A stretch of DNA of 64,000 nucleotides from Gammaproteobacteria bacterium (GTDB lineage Bacteria; Pseudomonadota; Gammaproteobacteria; Enterobacterales; Alteromonadaceae): positions 1 through 64,000 of the forward strand of contig JAFLDV010000002.1 of the NCBI GenBank assembly GCA_017302255.1, read 5' to 3'. The position numbers and the translations under genes were made by a program. Positions within the stretch are counted from its first letter, which is position 1. Every line of letters begins with the position of its first letter. Below are positions 10,019 to 24,218 of the stretch, piece by piece. The notes beneath the pieces were generated by a model. The model worked only from the letters and a program-made list of their open reading frames with translations. It made no database searches and had not been told where the DNA came from.

Positions 10019-10969
10019 GTGAGCAATTCTTTACGTATTATTTTCGCCGGAACACCAGATTTTGCCGCTCGCCACTTACAGGCCCTGCTTGATGCAGGGC
10101 ACCAAGTTGTGGCGGTTTACACCCAACCTGATCGTCCTGCAGGACGTGGTCAACAGTTACAAGCTAGCCCTGTAAAGCAACTTGCTGTTGCCAAAGATAT
10201 TGCTGTATACCAACCCAAATCTTTGAAAAAAGCCAAGGCGCAAGCAGAACTCGCTGCGCTTTCGGCTGATTTGATGATTGTGGTTGCCTACGGACTGATT
10301 TTACCGCCAGTGGTTTTAGCAACACCTCGTTTAGGCTGTATCAATGTGCACGGTTCGTTATTACCACGCTGGCGCGGAGCTGCGCCAATACAACGCTCAA
10401 TTTGGGCTGGAGATGCCGAAACAGGTGTAACCATCATGCAAATGGATGCGGGGTTGGATACTGGCGCTATGCTGAGCAAAGTCAGCCTGCCGATTACAGC
10501 GGCGGACACTAGCGCAACCTTATACGAAAAATTGGCTGAAGTTGGCCCGCAAGCACTGCTTAGCGCGCTGACCGATTTGCCAAGTCTGCAACAAAACGCC
10601 GTACCGCAAGCTGATGTGGCCGCAAACTACGCTGAAAAACTGAGCAAAGAAGAAGCCCTGCTCGATTTTAATAAACCCGCGGTTGCTTTGGAGCGAGAAA
10701 TCCGCGCATTTAATCCTTGGCCTGTCAGCTATTTGCAGCTTGGCACCCAGCAATTAAAAGTGTGGCAAAGTCGCGTCGAAGCTGGTCAAGGGGAGCCTGG
10801 AACTGTGGTTCGAGTCGATAAAACTGGTATTGCGGTGGCGACAACAGATGGATTGTTGGTTATCGAGCAATTACAACCTCCAGGCAAAAAAGCTATGGCG
10901 GTCGCCGACTTTCTCAACGGTCGTGCCGATTGGATTAAGCTAGGTCAACAATTGAGCGTATCGCAATGA
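10019..10969 (+). CDS. fmt: Methionyl-tRNA formyltransferase
   Basis: Formylates Met-tRNAfMet using 10-formyl-THF. At 316 residues it has the N-terminal [10 protein letters not shown], the catalytic [14 protein letters not shown] block, the QMDAGLDTG motif, and a C-terminal OB-like tRNA-binding domain (about 205-316). It begins with GTG after AGGAATC, 18 bp after def, and overlaps rsmB by 4 bp. Confidence 0.98.
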   Translation: MSNSLRIIFAGTPDFAARHLQALLDAGHQVVAVYTQPDRPAGRGQQLQASPVKQLAVAKDIAVYQPKSLKKAKAQAELAALSADLMIVVAYGLILPPVVLATPRLGCINVHGSLLPRWRGAAPIQRSIWAGDAETGVTIMQMDAGLDTGAMLSKVSLPITAADTSATLYEKLAEVGPQALLSALTDLPSLQQNAVPQADVAANYAEKLSKEEALLDFNKPAVALEREIRAFNPWPVSYLQLGTQQLKVWQSRVEAGQGEPGTVVRVDKTGIAVATTDGLLVIEQLQPPGKKAMAVADFLNGRADWIKLGQQLSVSQ

Positions 10970-12264
10970 GCGCCAACCTTCGTGCCATTGCTGCTACCGT
11001 CTGCTTTCAAGTCATAGACAAAGGCAAATCGCTGTCTGATGTATTACCTAAAGCCCAGTTAGAGTTTAGTAACCCAGCTGACAAAGCGCTGTTACAAGAG
11101 ATTTGCTTTGGGGTGATGCGCCAATTGCCGCAATTGGAATTCGTCTGTCAGCAATTGATGGCAAAGCCTTTGATTCAGCAACTGCGTCCATTACAGTTTT
11201 TAATTTACGTCGGTGTTTATCAGCTCAAGTTTTTGCGGATCCCTGACCACGCCGCAGTTGGTGAAACCGTTGAAGCAGCGCGGGCACTGCGCGGACAATC
11301 AATGACGAAGCTGATTAATGGCGTATTACGCTCGGTGCAGCGACAGCCTGAGTTATTTAGCTTTAGCGATGCGCCGCTAGCAGTACAGACCAATCATCCA
11401 AGCTGGATTGTGCAAGCATTACAGCAAGCGTACCCGGAAATTTGGCTGGATATCATTGCGTCGAACCAGCAAAAAGCGCCACTTTGGTTACGGGTGAATA
11501 CCCAGAAAATCCGCATTGACGCATTTTGTTCCGCGTTAACTGCCGAAGACGTGGCTTTCAGCCAGCCGGTCGCTGACATGCCACAAGCTATTCTGTTAGA
11601 AAAAGCGCAAGATGTGACGCAACTGCCTGGTTACGACGATGGTTGGTTCGCAGTGCAAGACTTGGCTGCGCAATACGCCGCCTTGTTTTTGGCTCCGGAA
11701 GCTGAAGATCGTGTGTTAGATGCCTGCTGTGCGCCTGGTGGAAAAACCGGTCATTTACTGGAAATAGCGCCGACCGCTCATTTGTTAGCGCTGGACCGAG
11801 ATGACCATCGACTCAACCGAGTTCGGGATAATTTGCATCGGCTGGGCCACCACGCCCAAATCAAAGCTGCAGACGCTGCCGAACCCGGACAATGGTGGGA
11901 TGGCCAGCAATTCGACAAAATTTTGTTGGATGTGCCCTGCTCAGCAACTGGTGTTATTCGCCGCCATCCGGACATTCGTTGGTTACGGAAGAAAGCTGAT
12001 ATTCCGGCATTGGTGGAACTGCAACAGCACATTTTGACGCAAGTCTGGCCAACACTAAAACCTGGTGGCATTTTGCTTTACGCGACTTGCAGCGTATTGC
12101 CTGACGAGAATCAAATACAAATTACTGAATTTCTTCAACATCATCCAGACGCCGTCGCCATTGCGCTCGGTCATGGCAATGACGCCACTAGTTGGCAACT
12201 GTTGCCAGGTCAACAGCAAGCTGATGGCTTCTTTTACGCCAAATTGCAGAAAAAGGCAGACTGA
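10966..12264 (+). CDS. rsmB: 16S rRNA m5C967 methyltransferase
   Basis: SAM-dependent methyltransferase for C967 of 16S rRNA. The 432-residue protein has an N-terminal NusB-like RNA-binding domain (about 1-135) and a Rossmann domain with the SAM site [17 protein letters not shown], the motif IV Cys in DVPCSATG and the catalytic motif VI Cys in YATCSVLP. Its start overlaps fmt (ATGA) and its stop overlaps trkA (TGATG), so the whole operon is tightly coupled. Confidence 0.97.
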   Translation: MSANLRAIAATVCFQVIDKGKSLSDVLPKAQLEFSNPADKALLQEICFGVMRQLPQLEFVCQQLMAKPLIQQLRPLQFLIYVGVYQLKFLRIPDHAAVGETVEAARALRGQSMTKLINGVLRSVQRQPELFSFSDAPLAVQTNHPSWIVQALQQAYPEIWLDIIASNQQKAPLWLRVNTQKIRIDAFCSALTAEDVAFSQPVADMPQAILLEKAQDVTQLPGYDDGWFAVQDLAAQYAALFLAPEAEDRVLDACCAPGGKTGHLLEIAPTAHLLALDRDDHRLNRVRDNLHRLGHHAQIKAADAAEPGQWWDGQQFDKILLDVPCSATGVIRRHPDIRWLRKKADIPALVELQQHILTQVWPTLKPGGILLYATCSVLPDENQIQITEFLQHHPDAVAIALGHGNDATSWQLLPGQQQADGFFYAKLQKKAD

Positions 12265-13640
12265 TGAAAATCATTATTTTAGGTGCAGGCCAAGTTGGCG
12301 CGACCCTCGCGGAAAACTTAGTTGGTGAAGAGAACGACATTACTGTTGTCGACATTAACGCGGAAAAATTGCGCGCACTGCAAGATAAATTGGATTTGCA
12401 AGTTGTACATGGTCACAGTGCTCACCCAGATATTTTAAAAAAGGCGGGTGCTGAAGACGCCGATATGATTATCGCGGTTACCAATAGCGATGAAGTGAAT
12501 ATCGTAGCTTGCCAAGTTGCCTACAGTATTTTTAATACGCCAACCAAGGTTGCGCGGATTCGCACCAACCAGTACATCAAATACCGCGATCAGCTGTTTA
12601 ATAAAGACGATATGCCGGTCGACCACTTTATAGCGCCAGAGACCTTAGTTACCGACTATATCCGTCGGCTAATTGACTACCCTGGCGCCTTGCAAGTCGT
12701 TGAGTTTGCTGGCGGCAAAGTAAGTTTGGTGGCGGTGAAAGCATACTACGGCGGTTTATTGGTCGGTCACGCTTTATCAACTCTTCGCGAGCATATGCCG
12801 CATATCGATGCACGGGTAGCTGCAATCTATCGCCGCGGCCATGCCATCAAGCCTATTGGCACAACGCTTATTGAAGCCGACGATGAAGTGTTTTTCGTTG
12901 CCGCAACAAAGCATATCCGTGCGGTCATGAGTGAATTGCAAAAGCTGGAAAACAGTTATCGACGCATTATGATTGCTGGTGGCGGTAACGTCGGTTTCGG
13001 CCTTGCCAAAGCGCTTGAGAAAACCCACAGCGTTAAACTGATAGAGCGCAGCAAAGAACGTGCTGAGTTCTTATCAAGTACGCTGGAAAACACCGTGGTT
13101 TATGCCGGTGATGCTTCTGATCCAGAGTTATTACAAGAAGAGAACATCGACCAAGTTGATGTGTTTTTGGCGGTTACCAACGATGACGAAGCGAACATCA
13201 TGTCGGCTATGCTGGCTAAACGGATGGGCGCGCAAAAAACTATGGTGCTGATTAAACGCGGCGCTTATGTCGACTTACTGCAAGGCGGTGAAGTTGACAT
13301 TGCAGTATCACCACAACAAGCAACGATTTCCGCGTTGCTGACTCACGTCCGTCGTGGTGACATCGTCAACGTCTATTCATTGCGTCGCGGTGCAGCTGAG
13401 GCTATTGAAGCGATCGCTCATGGCGATAAAAACACCTCAAAAGTGGTTGGCCAGGCTATTGGCAAAATTAAACTGCCACCAGGTTGTACTATTGGCGCCA
13501 TAGTCCGTGGTGATGAGGTCATGATTGCGCACGACAGTACAGTTATCGAAACCGATGACCATGTCATTTTATTTTTGGTTGATAAGAAATTTATTACTGA
13601 AGTAGAGCGACTATTCCAAGTGAGTGCGATTTTCATTTAA
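12264..13640 (+). CDS. trkA: Trk potassium uptake system NAD-binding subunit
   Basis: Peripheral regulatory subunit that gates the TrkH/TrkG K+ channel from the cytoplasm. The 458-residue protein shows the TrkA duplication: two RCK-N Rossmann domains, the first with [13 protein letters not shown] near the N-terminus and the second with [13 protein letters not shown] near residue 238, each followed by a RCK-C domain. No trkH lies in this window, as in E. coli where trkA is also in the def-fmt-rsmB operon. A tetraloop terminator follows at 13668. Confidence 0.97.
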   Translation: MKIIILGAGQVGATLAENLVGEENDITVVDINAEKLRALQDKLDLQVVHGHSAHPDILKKAGAEDADMIIAVTNSDEVNIVACQVAYSIFNTPTKVARIRTNQYIKYRDQLFNKDDMPVDHFIAPETLVTDYIRRLIDYPGALQVVEFAGGKVSLVAVKAYYGGLLVGHALSTLREHMPHIDARVAAIYRRGHAIKPIGTTLIEADDEVFFVAATKHIRAVMSELQKLENSYRRIMIAGGGNVGFGLAKALEKTHSVKLIERSKERAEFLSSTLENTVVYAGDASDPELLQEENIDQVDVFLAVTNDDEANIMSAMLAKRMGAQKTMVLIKRGAYVDLLQGGEVDIAVSPQQATISALLTHVRRGDIVNVYSLRRGAAEAIEAIAHGDKNTSKVVGQAIGKIKLPPGCTIGAIVRGDEVMIAHDSTVIETDDHVILFLVDKKFITEVERLFQVSAIFI

Positions 13641-13667
13641 TTGCATTGAATGTAAGCCGCAGACACA

Positions 13668-13695
13668 AAAAAGCCAGCGAAAGCTGGCTTTTTAT
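13668..13695. terminator. Bidirectional terminator between trkA and pepQ
   Basis: Stem GCCAGC / GCTGGC closed by a GAAA tetraloop (13674-13689), flanked by A-run on the left and T-run on the right, so it can end both the trkA (+) and the pepQ (-) transcripts. Confidence 0.85.
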
Positions 13696-13708
13696 TTGGT
13701 TTGTAGGG

Positions 13709-15040
<1,332 letters not shown>

Positions 15041-15098
15041 CTATGGTTAGTTTGCTGGCATCATTTTTCTTTGATCAAACATGTTTTCAACGTGTAAT

Positions 15099-17015
15099 TC
15101 AACTCAATTCCCCCACTTTCAGGGTAGTCAGCGGTTTAAACACGTCCCGTTGCTGCTTCATCCGAATATTGTAAATCTGATAATAGGTCAAAACGGCTTT
15201 GACATAATCCCGAGTTTCTTTAAACGGGATGTTTTCGATCCATATGTCCAACTCTAATTGTTGGCCTTTAGGCATCCAAGTTTTAACTCGACTGTAGCCT
15301 GCATTGTAAGATGCTGTGGCAAACACCAAGTTATTGTCATTGGCCTTCATCAGATAATTTAGGTAATCGGTTCCCATATCGATATTAAAATTGGGATTCA
15401 TTAACTGCTCTGGACGAACAGTGCGCCCGGCCAAATGTTTTGCAGTTTGCGGCATAATTTGCATTAAACCCTGCGCGCCGACTGGCGACTGTGCGGTTGG
15501 CAGAAATGTACTCTCACGGCGTGTAATCGCCATAGCCCACGCCGGATCAACATTTGCAGCTTTTGCATGCTTCTGAATTTCTTTGTTAAAGACCATTGGG
15601 AAGCGCATTTCAACATCGTCCCAATATTCAGCATCAGCCAGTGCCACAATAGCGCGATCGTACCAGCCGCTGTCGAATGCTAGTTTGGCAGCACTTAATT
15701 TTTGCTGTTCACTGCCGTATTTTTGCAAAAAGTTAAGCTCACGCTTTGCCGCATTTGGCCGACCTATAGCTTCCCACTCGCGCATCCGCACAATACTGCC
15801 ACTGCGTTTAAAGTTCTGGTATTGCTGCGCAGTTACCGGCACAGGTTTGTGACCAAGCGCAGGTGTTAAGCCCAACCGTGCCGCAGCCATATAACCATAG
15901 TAACTGCGCTCAGTTGCCAGTTTTTTCATGATTTGGGTGCCGTGCTCAATTTGCCCAGTCGCAAGCATGGCACGAGCCAACCAATATTGGCGCTGATCTT
16001 TTTCTTGTTGTTCTTTGGGTAATTCATGCAAAATTTTCTGCACTTGCACCCAATCAGATCGGCGCAGATGCCAAGCAACTTGCCATTGCAGGAATAAGTC
16101 ATCTTTGTCGGCAAGCGGCACCATTTTCAGAAATTTGTCCGCCCGTACATCGTTCTTACTCGCCAGAGCAATAGCCAGTTGTCGAGCCATGCGAATACGC
16201 TGCGTTTTGGTAACCAGTGGATCCGATTCAAATCGTTGATAAATCGCCAGTGCTTGGTCTGGTTTCTTCCAGACCAATTTTTCGACTGCATAACGCACCA
16301 ACTCGCGCTCAGCTTTGTGCTTCAACGGTAAAAACTTTTGCTTACTGACCAAACTCGGGTTGGCAATGACTTGCTTCCATTTGTCGCCAAGATATTGCAA
16401 GTTACTCGGCAGCAGCGTGCGAATGTACGGAATAATGCGCGCATCACCGCCATCGGCGGCATTTAATAAACGAGTCAGTACCACATCAGTGTTTCGCTGC
16501 CCTGCTTTTTGCCAACGCTTAAATAGCGCATCACATTCTTTCGGTTGCGATTCACCAACTACCCATAAAGCGGTGACGTCCGGCCAAACTTTTGCTGCTG
16601 GCTCATTAATCAGCCGCATTTCTAAGGCAAAACAATCTAACAGCGTGTCTGAACCATATTCGTAATTTTTTAAAAATGGTTGTGTGAGTTCAGCACTAGC
16701 TAAATACATTAACCAACGCTTTTTCATCGACCACTCGAGGTGAGTCCCTTTATGCTTTTCAATAAACTGTTGCACCAACGGCGTATTTCCTAAGCCGCGG
16801 CTAAGATATTCCAGTTCAATGTAGGGTTTCAGCGGATAATCATGTAAGTCGCGCAAGAGCTTTTCAGCTTGTTGATTGTCGACTTTATTGATAGTTTTTT
16901 CTGCACTTAAAAAGCGCGCGCGCAGAACCGAATCGGAAGGGACAGCCAGCACTGGCGCTGAAAGCACTAACCACAACATACTCCAGCCACAAAACCGGGT
17001 CTTCAATTGCCACAT
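15099..17015 (-). CDS. slt: Soluble lytic murein transglycosylase
   Basis: Periplasmic exo-transglycosylase that cleaves MurNAc-GlcNAc bonds to give 1,6-anhydro-muropeptides. Signal peptide (about 1-24, ending PVLA-VP), a long alpha-superhelical U-domain (about 25-400), linker domain, and a C-terminal lysozyme-like domain with the catalytic Glu in RRESTFLP, then SPVGAQGLMQIMP and NIDMGTDYLNYL. I prefer the ATG at 17015, which has AGGTGG upstream, over an in-frame GTG at 17030. Total 638 residues, normal for Slt70. Confidence 0.93.
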   Translation of the reverse strand: MWQLKTRFCGWSMLWLVLSAPVLAVPSDSVLRARFLSAEKTINKVDNQQAEKLLRDLHDYPLKPYIELEYLSRGLGNTPLVQQFIEKHKGTHLEWSMKKRWLMYLASAELTQPFLKNYEYGSDTLLDCFALEMRLINEPAAKVWPDVTALWVVGESQPKECDALFKRWQKAGQRNTDVVLTRLLNAADGGDARIIPYIRTLLPSNLQYLGDKWKQVIANPSLVSKQKFLPLKHKAERELVRYAVEKLVWKKPDQALAIYQRFESDPLVTKTQRIRMARQLAIALASKNDVRADKFLKMVPLADKDDLFLQWQVAWHLRRSDWVQVQKILHELPKEQQEKDQRQYWLARAMLATGQIEHGTQIMKKLATERSYYGYMAAARLGLTPALGHKPVPVTAQQYQNFKRSGSIVRMREWEAIGRPNAAKRELNFLQKYGSEQQKLSAAKLAFDSGWYDRAIVALADAEYWDDVEMRFPMVFNKEIQKHAKAANVDPAWAMAITRRESTFLPTAQSPVGAQGLMQIMPQTAKHLAGRTVRPEQLMNPNFNIDMGTDYLNYLMKANDNNLVFATASYNAGYSRVKTWMPKGQQLELDIWIENIPFKETRDYVKAVLTYYQIYNIRMKQQRDVFKPLTTLKVGELS

Positions 17016-17187
17016 TTGTCGAAATACCACCTATAGTTATTCAGTTGTCAGTGTCAAATTCAAACGCATGTTTAAATAACGGTTGAATTTTTTTCTGAAC
17101 CGCGACACACTGGATCCGCACAAGACTCATCTGACCTGTTGCGAAATTATAACGCAGCTGTCACCTACGCGACGAAGGAGAACATCC

Positions 17188-19341
17188 ATGATCTACCAGA
17201 GTTCCAGCATTACCGTGCAGTATATAGCCGACGGTATTGCCGAGTTTACCTTTAATGCAGCTGGCTCGGTAAACAAATTTGACCAGCAGACCTTAGCAGA
17301 CTGCCGTGCAGCGTTAGAAATCCTGCATAAAGACAGCGCATTAAAAGGACTCATTTACACAACCGGCAAAGAAACCTTCATTGTCGGCGCCGATATTACC
17401 GAATTTCTCGGTACTTTCCTAAAGCCAGAAGCAGATTTAATTCCGTGGATCAAATCAGCCTCTGATGTGTTTGACCTCGCTGAAGACTTACCTGTTCCGA
17501 CTGTCTGCGCAATCAAAGGTTTTGCGTTAGGTGGCGGTTGTGAGTGGACTTTGACCGCGGATTACCGGGTTGCAGATACCACCACCAAAATCGGTCTGCC
17601 TGAAGTTAAACTAGGTTTAATGCCTGGTTTTGGCGGTACTGCGCGTCTGCCACGTATCGTTGGCGCAGACACAGCGATGGAATGGATCACAACCGGCAAA
17701 GAGCGCGGTGCAGAACAAGCGCTGAAAGAAGGCGCTATTGATGCAGTCGTGGCTCCAGAGAAATTAAAAGATGCAGCATTATCCATGCTGCAAGATGCGA
17801 TTGCCGGCAAACTGCAATGGCAGAAAAAACGCGCAGCAAAATTGCAGCCGTTAAAGCTGAATAAAACTGAAGCAACCATGAGCTTCAACACCGCCAAAGG
17901 TATGGTTTTCGCCAACGCCGGTAAACACTACCCGGCACCTATGGTTGCGGTAGAAACAATCGAAAAAGCTGCTCGTCTTGACCGCGCTGGTGCTGTTGCA
18001 CTAGAAAACGCAGGTTTTGCGAAGCTTGCAAAAACTGATGCAGCGACCGCACAAATTGGTTTGTTCTTAAACGACCAATTAATTAAAGGCAAAGCGAAAC
18101 AGGCTGGCAAAGTAGCGCAAAAGGCTATTAAGTCTGCTGCAGTGCTAGGTGCTGGCATTATGGGTGGCGGTATCGCTTACCAATCAGCGCTGAAAGGCGT
18201 GCCAGTTGTGATGAAAGACATCAATGACAAAGCGCTTGAGCTTGGCATGGGCGAAGCAATGAAGTTGCTCGGCAAGCAAGTTGAGCGCAAAAAGCTCGAT
18301 GCTGTTGGTATGGCTAAAGTCATCGCGTCAATTACACCAACTTTAAACAATGACACCGTCAAAGGCGTTGATATTGTGGTTGAAGCTGTTGTAGAAAACC
18401 CGAAAATCAAAGGCGCTGTACTAAAAGAAATTGAAACTGTGGTTGCTGCTGATGCCATCATCACTTCAAATACTTCGACTATTTCAATTGACTCTTTAGC
18501 TGCGAACTTGCAAGACCCTACTCGCTTCTGTGGTATGCACTTCTTCAACCCAGTGCACCAAATGCCATTAGTTGAAATTATCCGTGGTAAAGATACTTCA
18601 GACGCTACTATCGCCGCTGTTGTTGCTTATGCTGCGAAAATGGGCAAATCGCCAATCGTGGTTAACGACTGTCCTGGTTTCTACGTCAACCGCGTATTGT
18701 TCCCTTACTTCGCTGGTTTCAGCAAATTAGTGCTGGACGGTGCTGACTTCACCAAAGTCGACAAAGTAATGGAAAAACAATTTGGCTGGCCAATGGGCCC
18801 AGCTTACTTGTTAGACGTTGTGGGCTTAGACACTGCGCACCACTGTACAGACGTTATGGCCGCAGGCTTCCCAACTCGGATGGCTAAAGTTGATAACGAC
18901 CCTGTTAGCGCAATGTACAGCAACAATCGTTATGGTCAGAAGAATGGCGTTGGTTTCTATGCGTATAGCAAAGATGCCAAAGGCAAGCCGAAGAAAGATC
19001 TCGACCCAGCAACAGCAGCAGTATTATCAGCAGTAGCAAAACCTGCTCACGATTTCAGCGCTGATGAAATTATTGCTCGTTGTATGATCCCGATGATTAA
19101 CGAAGCTATTCGCTGTTTAGAAGAAGGTATTGTCGCCTCTGCCGCTGAAGCAGATATGGGCTTAATCTATGGTTTAGGTTTCCCTCCGTTCCGCGGTGGC
19201 CCACTGCGTTATGCAGATACCATTGGCTTAGCCAATTTCGTTGCTTTAGCTGACCAATACGCCCACCTTGGTGAAATTTACCAGGTGACCGACAAAACCC
19301 GCGCCATGGCTGCTAACGGCCAGGTGTTTTACCCGGTTTAA
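17188..19341 (+). CDS. fadB: Fatty acid oxidation complex alpha subunit
   Basis: Multifunctional beta-oxidation subunit: enoyl-CoA hydratase and isomerase in the N-terminal crotonase half (oxyanion-hole blocks [13 protein letters not shown] and [11 protein letters not shown]), 3-hydroxyacyl-CoA dehydrogenase in the C-terminal half (NAD site [14 protein letters not shown], then [15 protein letters not shown] and [10 protein letters not shown]). 717 residues against about 729 in E. coli. Start at 17188 is fixed by AAGGAG eight bases upstream; the longer frame from 17083 is not supported. It partners the thiolase FadA encoded 15 bp downstream. Confidence 0.97.
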   Translation: MIYQSSSITVQYIADGIAEFTFNAAGSVNKFDQQTLADCRAALEILHKDSALKGLIYTTGKETFIVGADITEFLGTFLKPEADLIPWIKSASDVFDLAEDLPVPTVCAIKGFALGGGCEWTLTADYRVADTTTKIGLPEVKLGLMPGFGGTARLPRIVGADTAMEWITTGKERGAEQALKEGAIDAVVAPEKLKDAALSMLQDAIAGKLQWQKKRAAKLQPLKLNKTEATMSFNTAKGMVFANAGKHYPAPMVAVETIEKAARLDRAGAVALENAGFAKLAKTDAATAQIGLFLNDQLIKGKAKQAGKVAQKAIKSAAVLGAGIMGGGIAYQSALKGVPVVMKDINDKALELGMGEAMKLLGKQVERKKLDAVGMAKVIASITPTLNNDTVKGVDIVVEAVVENPKIKGAVLKEIETVVAADAIITSNTSTISIDSLAANLQDPTRFCGMHFFNPVHQMPLVEIIRGKDTSDATIAAVVAYAAKMGKSPIVVNDCPGFYVNRVLFPYFAGFSKLVLDGADFTKVDKVMEKQFGWPMGPAYLLDVVGLDTAHHCTDVMAAGFPTRMAKVDNDPVSAMYSNNRYGQKNGVGFYAYSKDAKGKPKKDLDPATAAVLSAVAKPAHDFSADEIIARCMIPMINEAIRCLEEGIVASAAEADMGLIYGLGFPPFRGGPLRYADTIGLANFVALADQYAHLGEIYQVTDKTRAMAANGQVFYPV

Positions 19342-19344
19342 TAG

Positions 19345-20523
<1,179 letters not shown>

Positions 20524-20539
20524 CAATCGTTAGTGCTTT

Positions 20540-20567
20540 AAAAATGGCAGCTTCGGCTGCCATTTTT
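20540..20567. terminator. Bidirectional terminator after fadBA
   Basis: Stem ATGGCAGC (20544-20551) / GCTGCCAT (20556-20563) with a UUCG tetraloop, flanked by A-run and T-run. It works for fadA on the plus strand, and on the minus strand it follows the gene-tail-like frame ending at 20581. Confidence 0.85.
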
Positions 20568-20580
20568 GTTAAGGGAAGAA

Positions 20581-20649
20581 TTACTTTTGAATTCCAATCG
20601 GTGTCAGTTTACCATTAGCATCTTCATCAAAGGGAACTGCTGTAAATGA
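20581..20649 (-). pseudogene. Possible 3' remnant of a lost minus-strand gene
   Basis: The minus strand holds a short open stretch reading [20 protein letters not shown] then QK and a TAA stop (20581-20583), and 13 bp after the stop comes a good terminator (20540-20567). The composition looks like a real protein C-terminus (charged turn, DANGKL, hydrophobic end) and it has no start of its own; its frame runs into the antisense of tusA. I infer a degraded tail whose body was deleted. I do not recognise the parent family, and a chance frame of about 23 codons is not excluded. Confidence 0.3.
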
Positions 20650-20894
20650 CCGATCTGTTTGCCAATGCCGATCAACAACTCGATGCGCTTGGGCTTCGTT
20701 GCCCCGAGCCAGTTATGGTGACTCGTCTAACAATTCGGAAAATGCAACCCGGCCAAACCTTGCTAATTATTGCTGATGATCCGGCGACCACCCGCGACAT
20801 TCCAGCTTTTTGCCGTTTTATGGACCACGAATTGCTCGCTCAAGACGTCAGCGTATTGCCATATCGCTATTTACTGAAAAAAAACGCTAGTTAA
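20646..20894 (+). CDS. tusA: Sulfurtransferase TusA
   Basis: Small sulfur carrier of the SirA/TusA/YeeD family that relays persulfide sulfur from IscS toward TusBCD for 2-thiouridine in tRNA. The 82-residue protein has the family motif with the active Cys ([10 protein letters not shown]19, same position as in E. coli TusA), and the [20 protein letters not shown] block. AAGGGAAC lies upstream of the ATG. No tusBCD nearby. Confidence 0.93.
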   Translation: MTDLFANADQQLDALGLRCPEPVMVTRLTIRKMQPGQTLLIIADDPATTRDIPAFCRFMDHELLAQDVSVLPYRYLLKKNAS

Positions 20895-20935
20895 GCTTGT
20901 TATTTCAACAACTAGCTCACCATACTTAGCGCAAA

Positions 20936-22006
20936 GTGCAGTATAGGTATGCTGGATTGAAACTCTCAGATAATAAACTTGGCGGCGCCTTCACAGTCGA
21001 ACAAAACCGCCGACGTTATATTCTACTTTTTGTCAGTTACATTACTTCAGCAATTATGTTGGTGCTGGGTATTCGGCATTTCCTCAGTGAAGACTCTGCG
21101 CTCCAATTCATTCTATTTGGCTGTTCTGCGGCCTTTGTTTTTAATGCCCTATGGTTTCATAGATCAAATCAGTTAGAGCGCGCTTGCTTGATTGAGGCGA
21201 CTCTGGTGGCAAGTTTTGTCGTAGGTCTGGTTTATCACGGGGGCTTTGAGCAAACTGCGTTGTACTGGGTCTTCCCATTTCCGCCAATCATCTTTGGTTT
21301 GCTGGGCGCTCGGCGCGGCATTGTTATTAACCTACTTCTTGTATTTGCGCTGTTTTTGGTTTTGCACGGGCCAAACGTCGGTCAAGCCGTTTATCGAGAT
21401 GCTGAGTCTAGTCGCTTTATTGCATCGTTATTAACGCTGATTATTGCTAGTTTGATTAATGAACATTTTCGCGAGCGCAGTCATCACTCGATGGATATGT
21501 TACAACGCACTAAAGCACATGAAGCAAACACCGATGCGCTTACTCAATTAGCTAATCGTCGTTTTGTCGACCAAGAACTACCTCAATATTTAAATGACCA
21601 ACCCGAATTATTTTTCCCGATGACCTTGGTTCTCGCCGATCTGGACCACTTTAAACACATCAATGACAGCTTTGGTCACCCAGAAGGTGACAATGTATTA
21701 CGCCAAATCGCTGCGCTGTTTCGTCGAAAGTTGCGAAGCCCTGATATTGCCTGTCGGATAGGCGGTGAAGAGTTTCTGTTAATTCTGCCCAAGACCTCAC
21801 TTGCTGATGCGGTAAAAGTAGCTGATAAAATCCGCGCAACCATTGCCCAACAGCGGTTTATCCCAGCACACTCTGATTTAGTGATTACTTGCAGCTTTGG
21901 GGTTGTTGAAATAGGCACTGAATCGGACTTCGCGAAAGGCTTGCAACAAGCGGATACGTTGTTGTATCAGGCTAAAGCGGAAGGAAGAAATTTGGTTCGA
22001 AGTTAG
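20936..22006 (+). CDS. Membrane-bound diguanylate cyclase (GGDEF)
   Basis: Makes cyclic di-GMP from two GTP. The N-terminal half (about residues 28-175) is a multi-helix membrane domain with roughly five to six hydrophobic segments; a GGDEF domain follows (about 190-356) with NTDALTQLANRRF, ADLDHFKHINDSFGHPEGD and the active-site GGEEF. An RSPD inhibitory site lies five residues before GGEEF, so product feedback inhibition is expected. No EAL domain. The start is uncertain: the frame opens with GTG at 20936 without a Shine-Dalgarno; TTG at 20957, with AGG upstream, is an alternative. Adjacent to tusA but no functional link is evident. Confidence 0.88.
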   Translation: MQYRYAGLKLSDNKLGGAFTVEQNRRRYILLFVSYITSAIMLVLGIRHFLSEDSALQFILFGCSAAFVFNALWFHRSNQLERACLIEATLVASFVVGLVYHGGFEQTALYWVFPFPPIIFGLLGARRGIVINLLLVFALFLVLHGPNVGQAVYRDAESSRFIASLLTLIIASLINEHFRERSHHSMDMLQRTKAHEANTDALTQLANRRFVDQELPQYLNDQPELFFPMTLVLADLDHFKHINDSFGHPEGDNVLRQIAALFRRKLRSPDIACRIGGEEFLLILPKTSLADAVKVADKIRATIAQQRFIPAHSDLVITCSFGVVEIGTESDFAKGLQQADTLLYQAKAEGRNLVRS

Positions 22007-22081
22007 GTTTACTTAGGATTTCTCGCTTTACGTTGGAGCTGAAACATAAAGCTCGAATGCTACAACGAACCGTCTTCAAAT

Positions 22082-22109
22082 AAAAAATCCCGGCTAACCG
22101 GGATTTTTT
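22082..22109. terminator. Bidirectional terminator between the GGDEF gene and glyS
   Basis: Stem ATCCCGG (22087-22093) / CCGGGAT (22098-22104), loop CTAA, with A-run and T-run flanks, lying between convergent genes. Confidence 0.85.
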
Positions 22110-22152
22110 ATTTCAGGTGTTCAATTAGCGGATATCGCTATTGCCCCTATTT

Positions 22153-24216
22153 TTATTGCAGAACAGAGATATCAGCAACAAATAGGAATGCTTGACGTAA
22201 CTGATTCAGTAACGCAAGGCGGTTTTGCCGAACAGCTTCGTCATCCACATTAACCATGACTTCTTCGAAGAATTGGTCAATTACACCACGTAAAGACGCT
22301 AAGGTCAGTAATGCTGCTGTGTAGTCTCCGGCGGCAAACAAACCAGTTAGTTCTGTTTGCTTGGCAGCTAATGCGTCTGCTAAGGTTTGTTCAGCGCCCG
22401 CTTGTAATAAAGCGGCATTAACTTCTGTCGGAATTACGCCGTCAACTTTCGCCAGAATGTTGGCTACGCGTTTGTTGGCAGCAGCCAAAGCACTCGCAGT
22501 TTCCAGTTTACGGAACTCAGCAACAGCTTTAACTCGACGATCAAAATCCGCAGGATTTGTCGGACGACGAGCTAATACAGCCTGGATAACATCGATACCA
22601 TAACCTTCAGCTTCATACCAAGCACGGAATCGAGCTAATAAAAATTCCAGCACTTCCTCAGCAACTGTCGCTTGGCTTAGCTTGTCGCCAAAAGTTGTCT
22701 TGGCAAAGGCAATTAAGTCCAGCACATCCAGTGGCAACTGTTTTTCCACCATGATGCGCAGCGCGCCAATTGCTGCACGACGCAGTGCAAATGGATCTTT
22801 GTCACCTTTAGGTGCTTGGCCGATGCCAAAAATACCGACCAAACTATCCATTTTATCGGCGATAGCCACGGCACAACTGACTAACTGACCTGGCAACTCG
22901 TCACCAGCGAAGCGCGGCATATACTGCTCATTAAGCGCAAGTGCGACAGCTTCGTGCTCACCGTCTAAACGGGCATAATGCATCCCCATGATGCCTTGCA
23001 CTTCTGGGAACTCGCCAACCATGTTAGTCATTAAATCTGTTTTGGACAGTAATCCAGCACGTTTAGCATGGTCGACATCTGCACCGATTTTGCTGGCGAT
23101 ATATCCAGACAGTTCACTAATCCGCTCAGATTTCTCGCGCAACGTGCCCAGTTTTTGCTGGAACAACACAGTACTTAAGCTATCGAGGCGATCGGCAAGT
23201 TTTGTTTTACGGTCCACGCCAAAGAAGAATTGCGCATCACTTAACCGTGGGCGCACTACTTTTTCGTTGCCAGAAATAATCTGTTGTGGATCTTTGCTTT
23301 CAATATTCGCAACAAAAATGAACTTATTCAATAAGTTACCCTGCGAATCTTTCAGCGCAAAATACTTTTGATTGTCTTTCATTGTTGAAATTAATGGCTC
23401 TGGCGGAACTTCTAAGAAACGTTCCTCAAAGGTACCGACTAGCACCACCGGCCACTCAACCAATGAGGTTACTTCTTCTAGTAAACCATCATCCATTTGC
23501 GCGATGCCGTTCAGACTTTTCGCAACCTGGTGAACCTGTTCACTGATATAGGCTTTACGACGAGCATAATCAGCAACTACATAAGATTTTTCTAACACCG
23601 ATAAATAGGCATCGGCGTTGGCAATAGCAATTTTGCTCGGTGCATGGAAGCGATGACCCAGACTCAGACGGTCGGCTTTAATCCCCAGAATTGTCGCAGG
23701 AACTACATCGTCACCGTATAACATGGTGATAGTGTGCACAGGACGAATAAATTCCGCATCTGACGACCCCCAACGCATTGGGCGGGCAATTGGCAACTTA
23801 GCCAGTGCAGTTGCAATGACCAGCTCCAACAATGCCTCCGTCGCTTGGCCCGTCACTTTAGCCTTATGAATTAACCATGCGCCTTTGTCTGTTTCTAAAC
23901 GCTCAGCTTGTTCTACTGTGATGCCATTGGCGGCAGCCCAAGCACTCGCAGCTTTAGTTGGTTGACCAGCAGCATCAAAAGCGCCAGCTAATGCTGGACC
24001 ACGCTTTTCTACGACTTTGTCTGCTTGCTGTGCGGCCAATTGATTAATACGCACAGCCAAACGACGTGGTGCGGCATACCATTGACTATCGTTAAAAGTT
24101 AATTCAAGCCGGTTTAGTTCATCGATGATGTTTTGCTGAAAAGAAGTTGCCAACAGTTTCAGTGATTTTGGCGGCAGCTCTTCTGTTCCAATTTCTACAA
24201 AAAAATCCTGAGCCAC
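22153..24216 (-). CDS. glyS: Glycyl-tRNA synthetase beta subunit
   Basis: Beta chain of the bacterial alpha2beta2 glycyl-tRNA synthetase; it carries tRNA recognition and HD-like, B3/B4-like and anticodon-binding domains. The N-terminus [15 protein letters not shown] and the internal [21 protein letters not shown] block are typical. I place the start at the GTG at 24216, preceded by GGAGAG and only 2 bp after the glyQ stop, giving 687 residues (E. coli 689). A longer frame starting at 24249 would overlap glyQ and has no support. Confidence 0.96.
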   Translation of the reverse strand: MAQDFFVEIGTEELPPKSLKLLATSFQQNIIDELNRLELTFNDSQWYAAPRRLAVRINQLAAQQADKVVEKRGPALAGAFDAAGQPTKAASAWAAANGITVEQAERLETDKGAWLIHKAKVTGQATEALLELVIATALAKLPIARPMRWGSSDAEFIRPVHTITMLYGDDVVPATILGIKADRLSLGHRFHAPSKIAIANADAYLSVLEKSYVVADYARRKAYISEQVHQVAKSLNGIAQMDDGLLEEVTSLVEWPVVLVGTFEERFLEVPPEPLISTMKDNQKYFALKDSQGNLLNKFIFVANIESKDPQQIISGNEKVVRPRLSDAQFFFGVDRKTKLADRLDSLSTVLFQQKLGTLREKSERISELSGYIASKIGADVDHAKRAGLLSKTDLMTNMVGEFPEVQGIMGMHYARLDGEHEAVALALNEQYMPRFAGDELPGQLVSCAVAIADKMDSLVGIFGIGQAPKGDKDPFALRRAAIGALRIMVEKQLPLDVLDLIAFAKTTFGDKLSQATVAEEVLEFLLARFRAWYEAEGYGIDVIQAVLARRPTNPADFDRRVKAVAEFRKLETASALAAANKRVANILAKVDGVIPTEVNAALLQAGAEQTLADALAAKQTELTGLFAAGDYTAALLTLASLRGVIDQFFEEVMVNVDDEAVRQNRLALLNQLRQAFLFVADISVLQ

Positions 24217-24218
24217 GA

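Noticed and set aside
17125-17160. FadR-like operator before fadB (CATCTGACCTGTTG).
   Set aside because: Only a loose half-site resemblance; no palindrome of the expected length.
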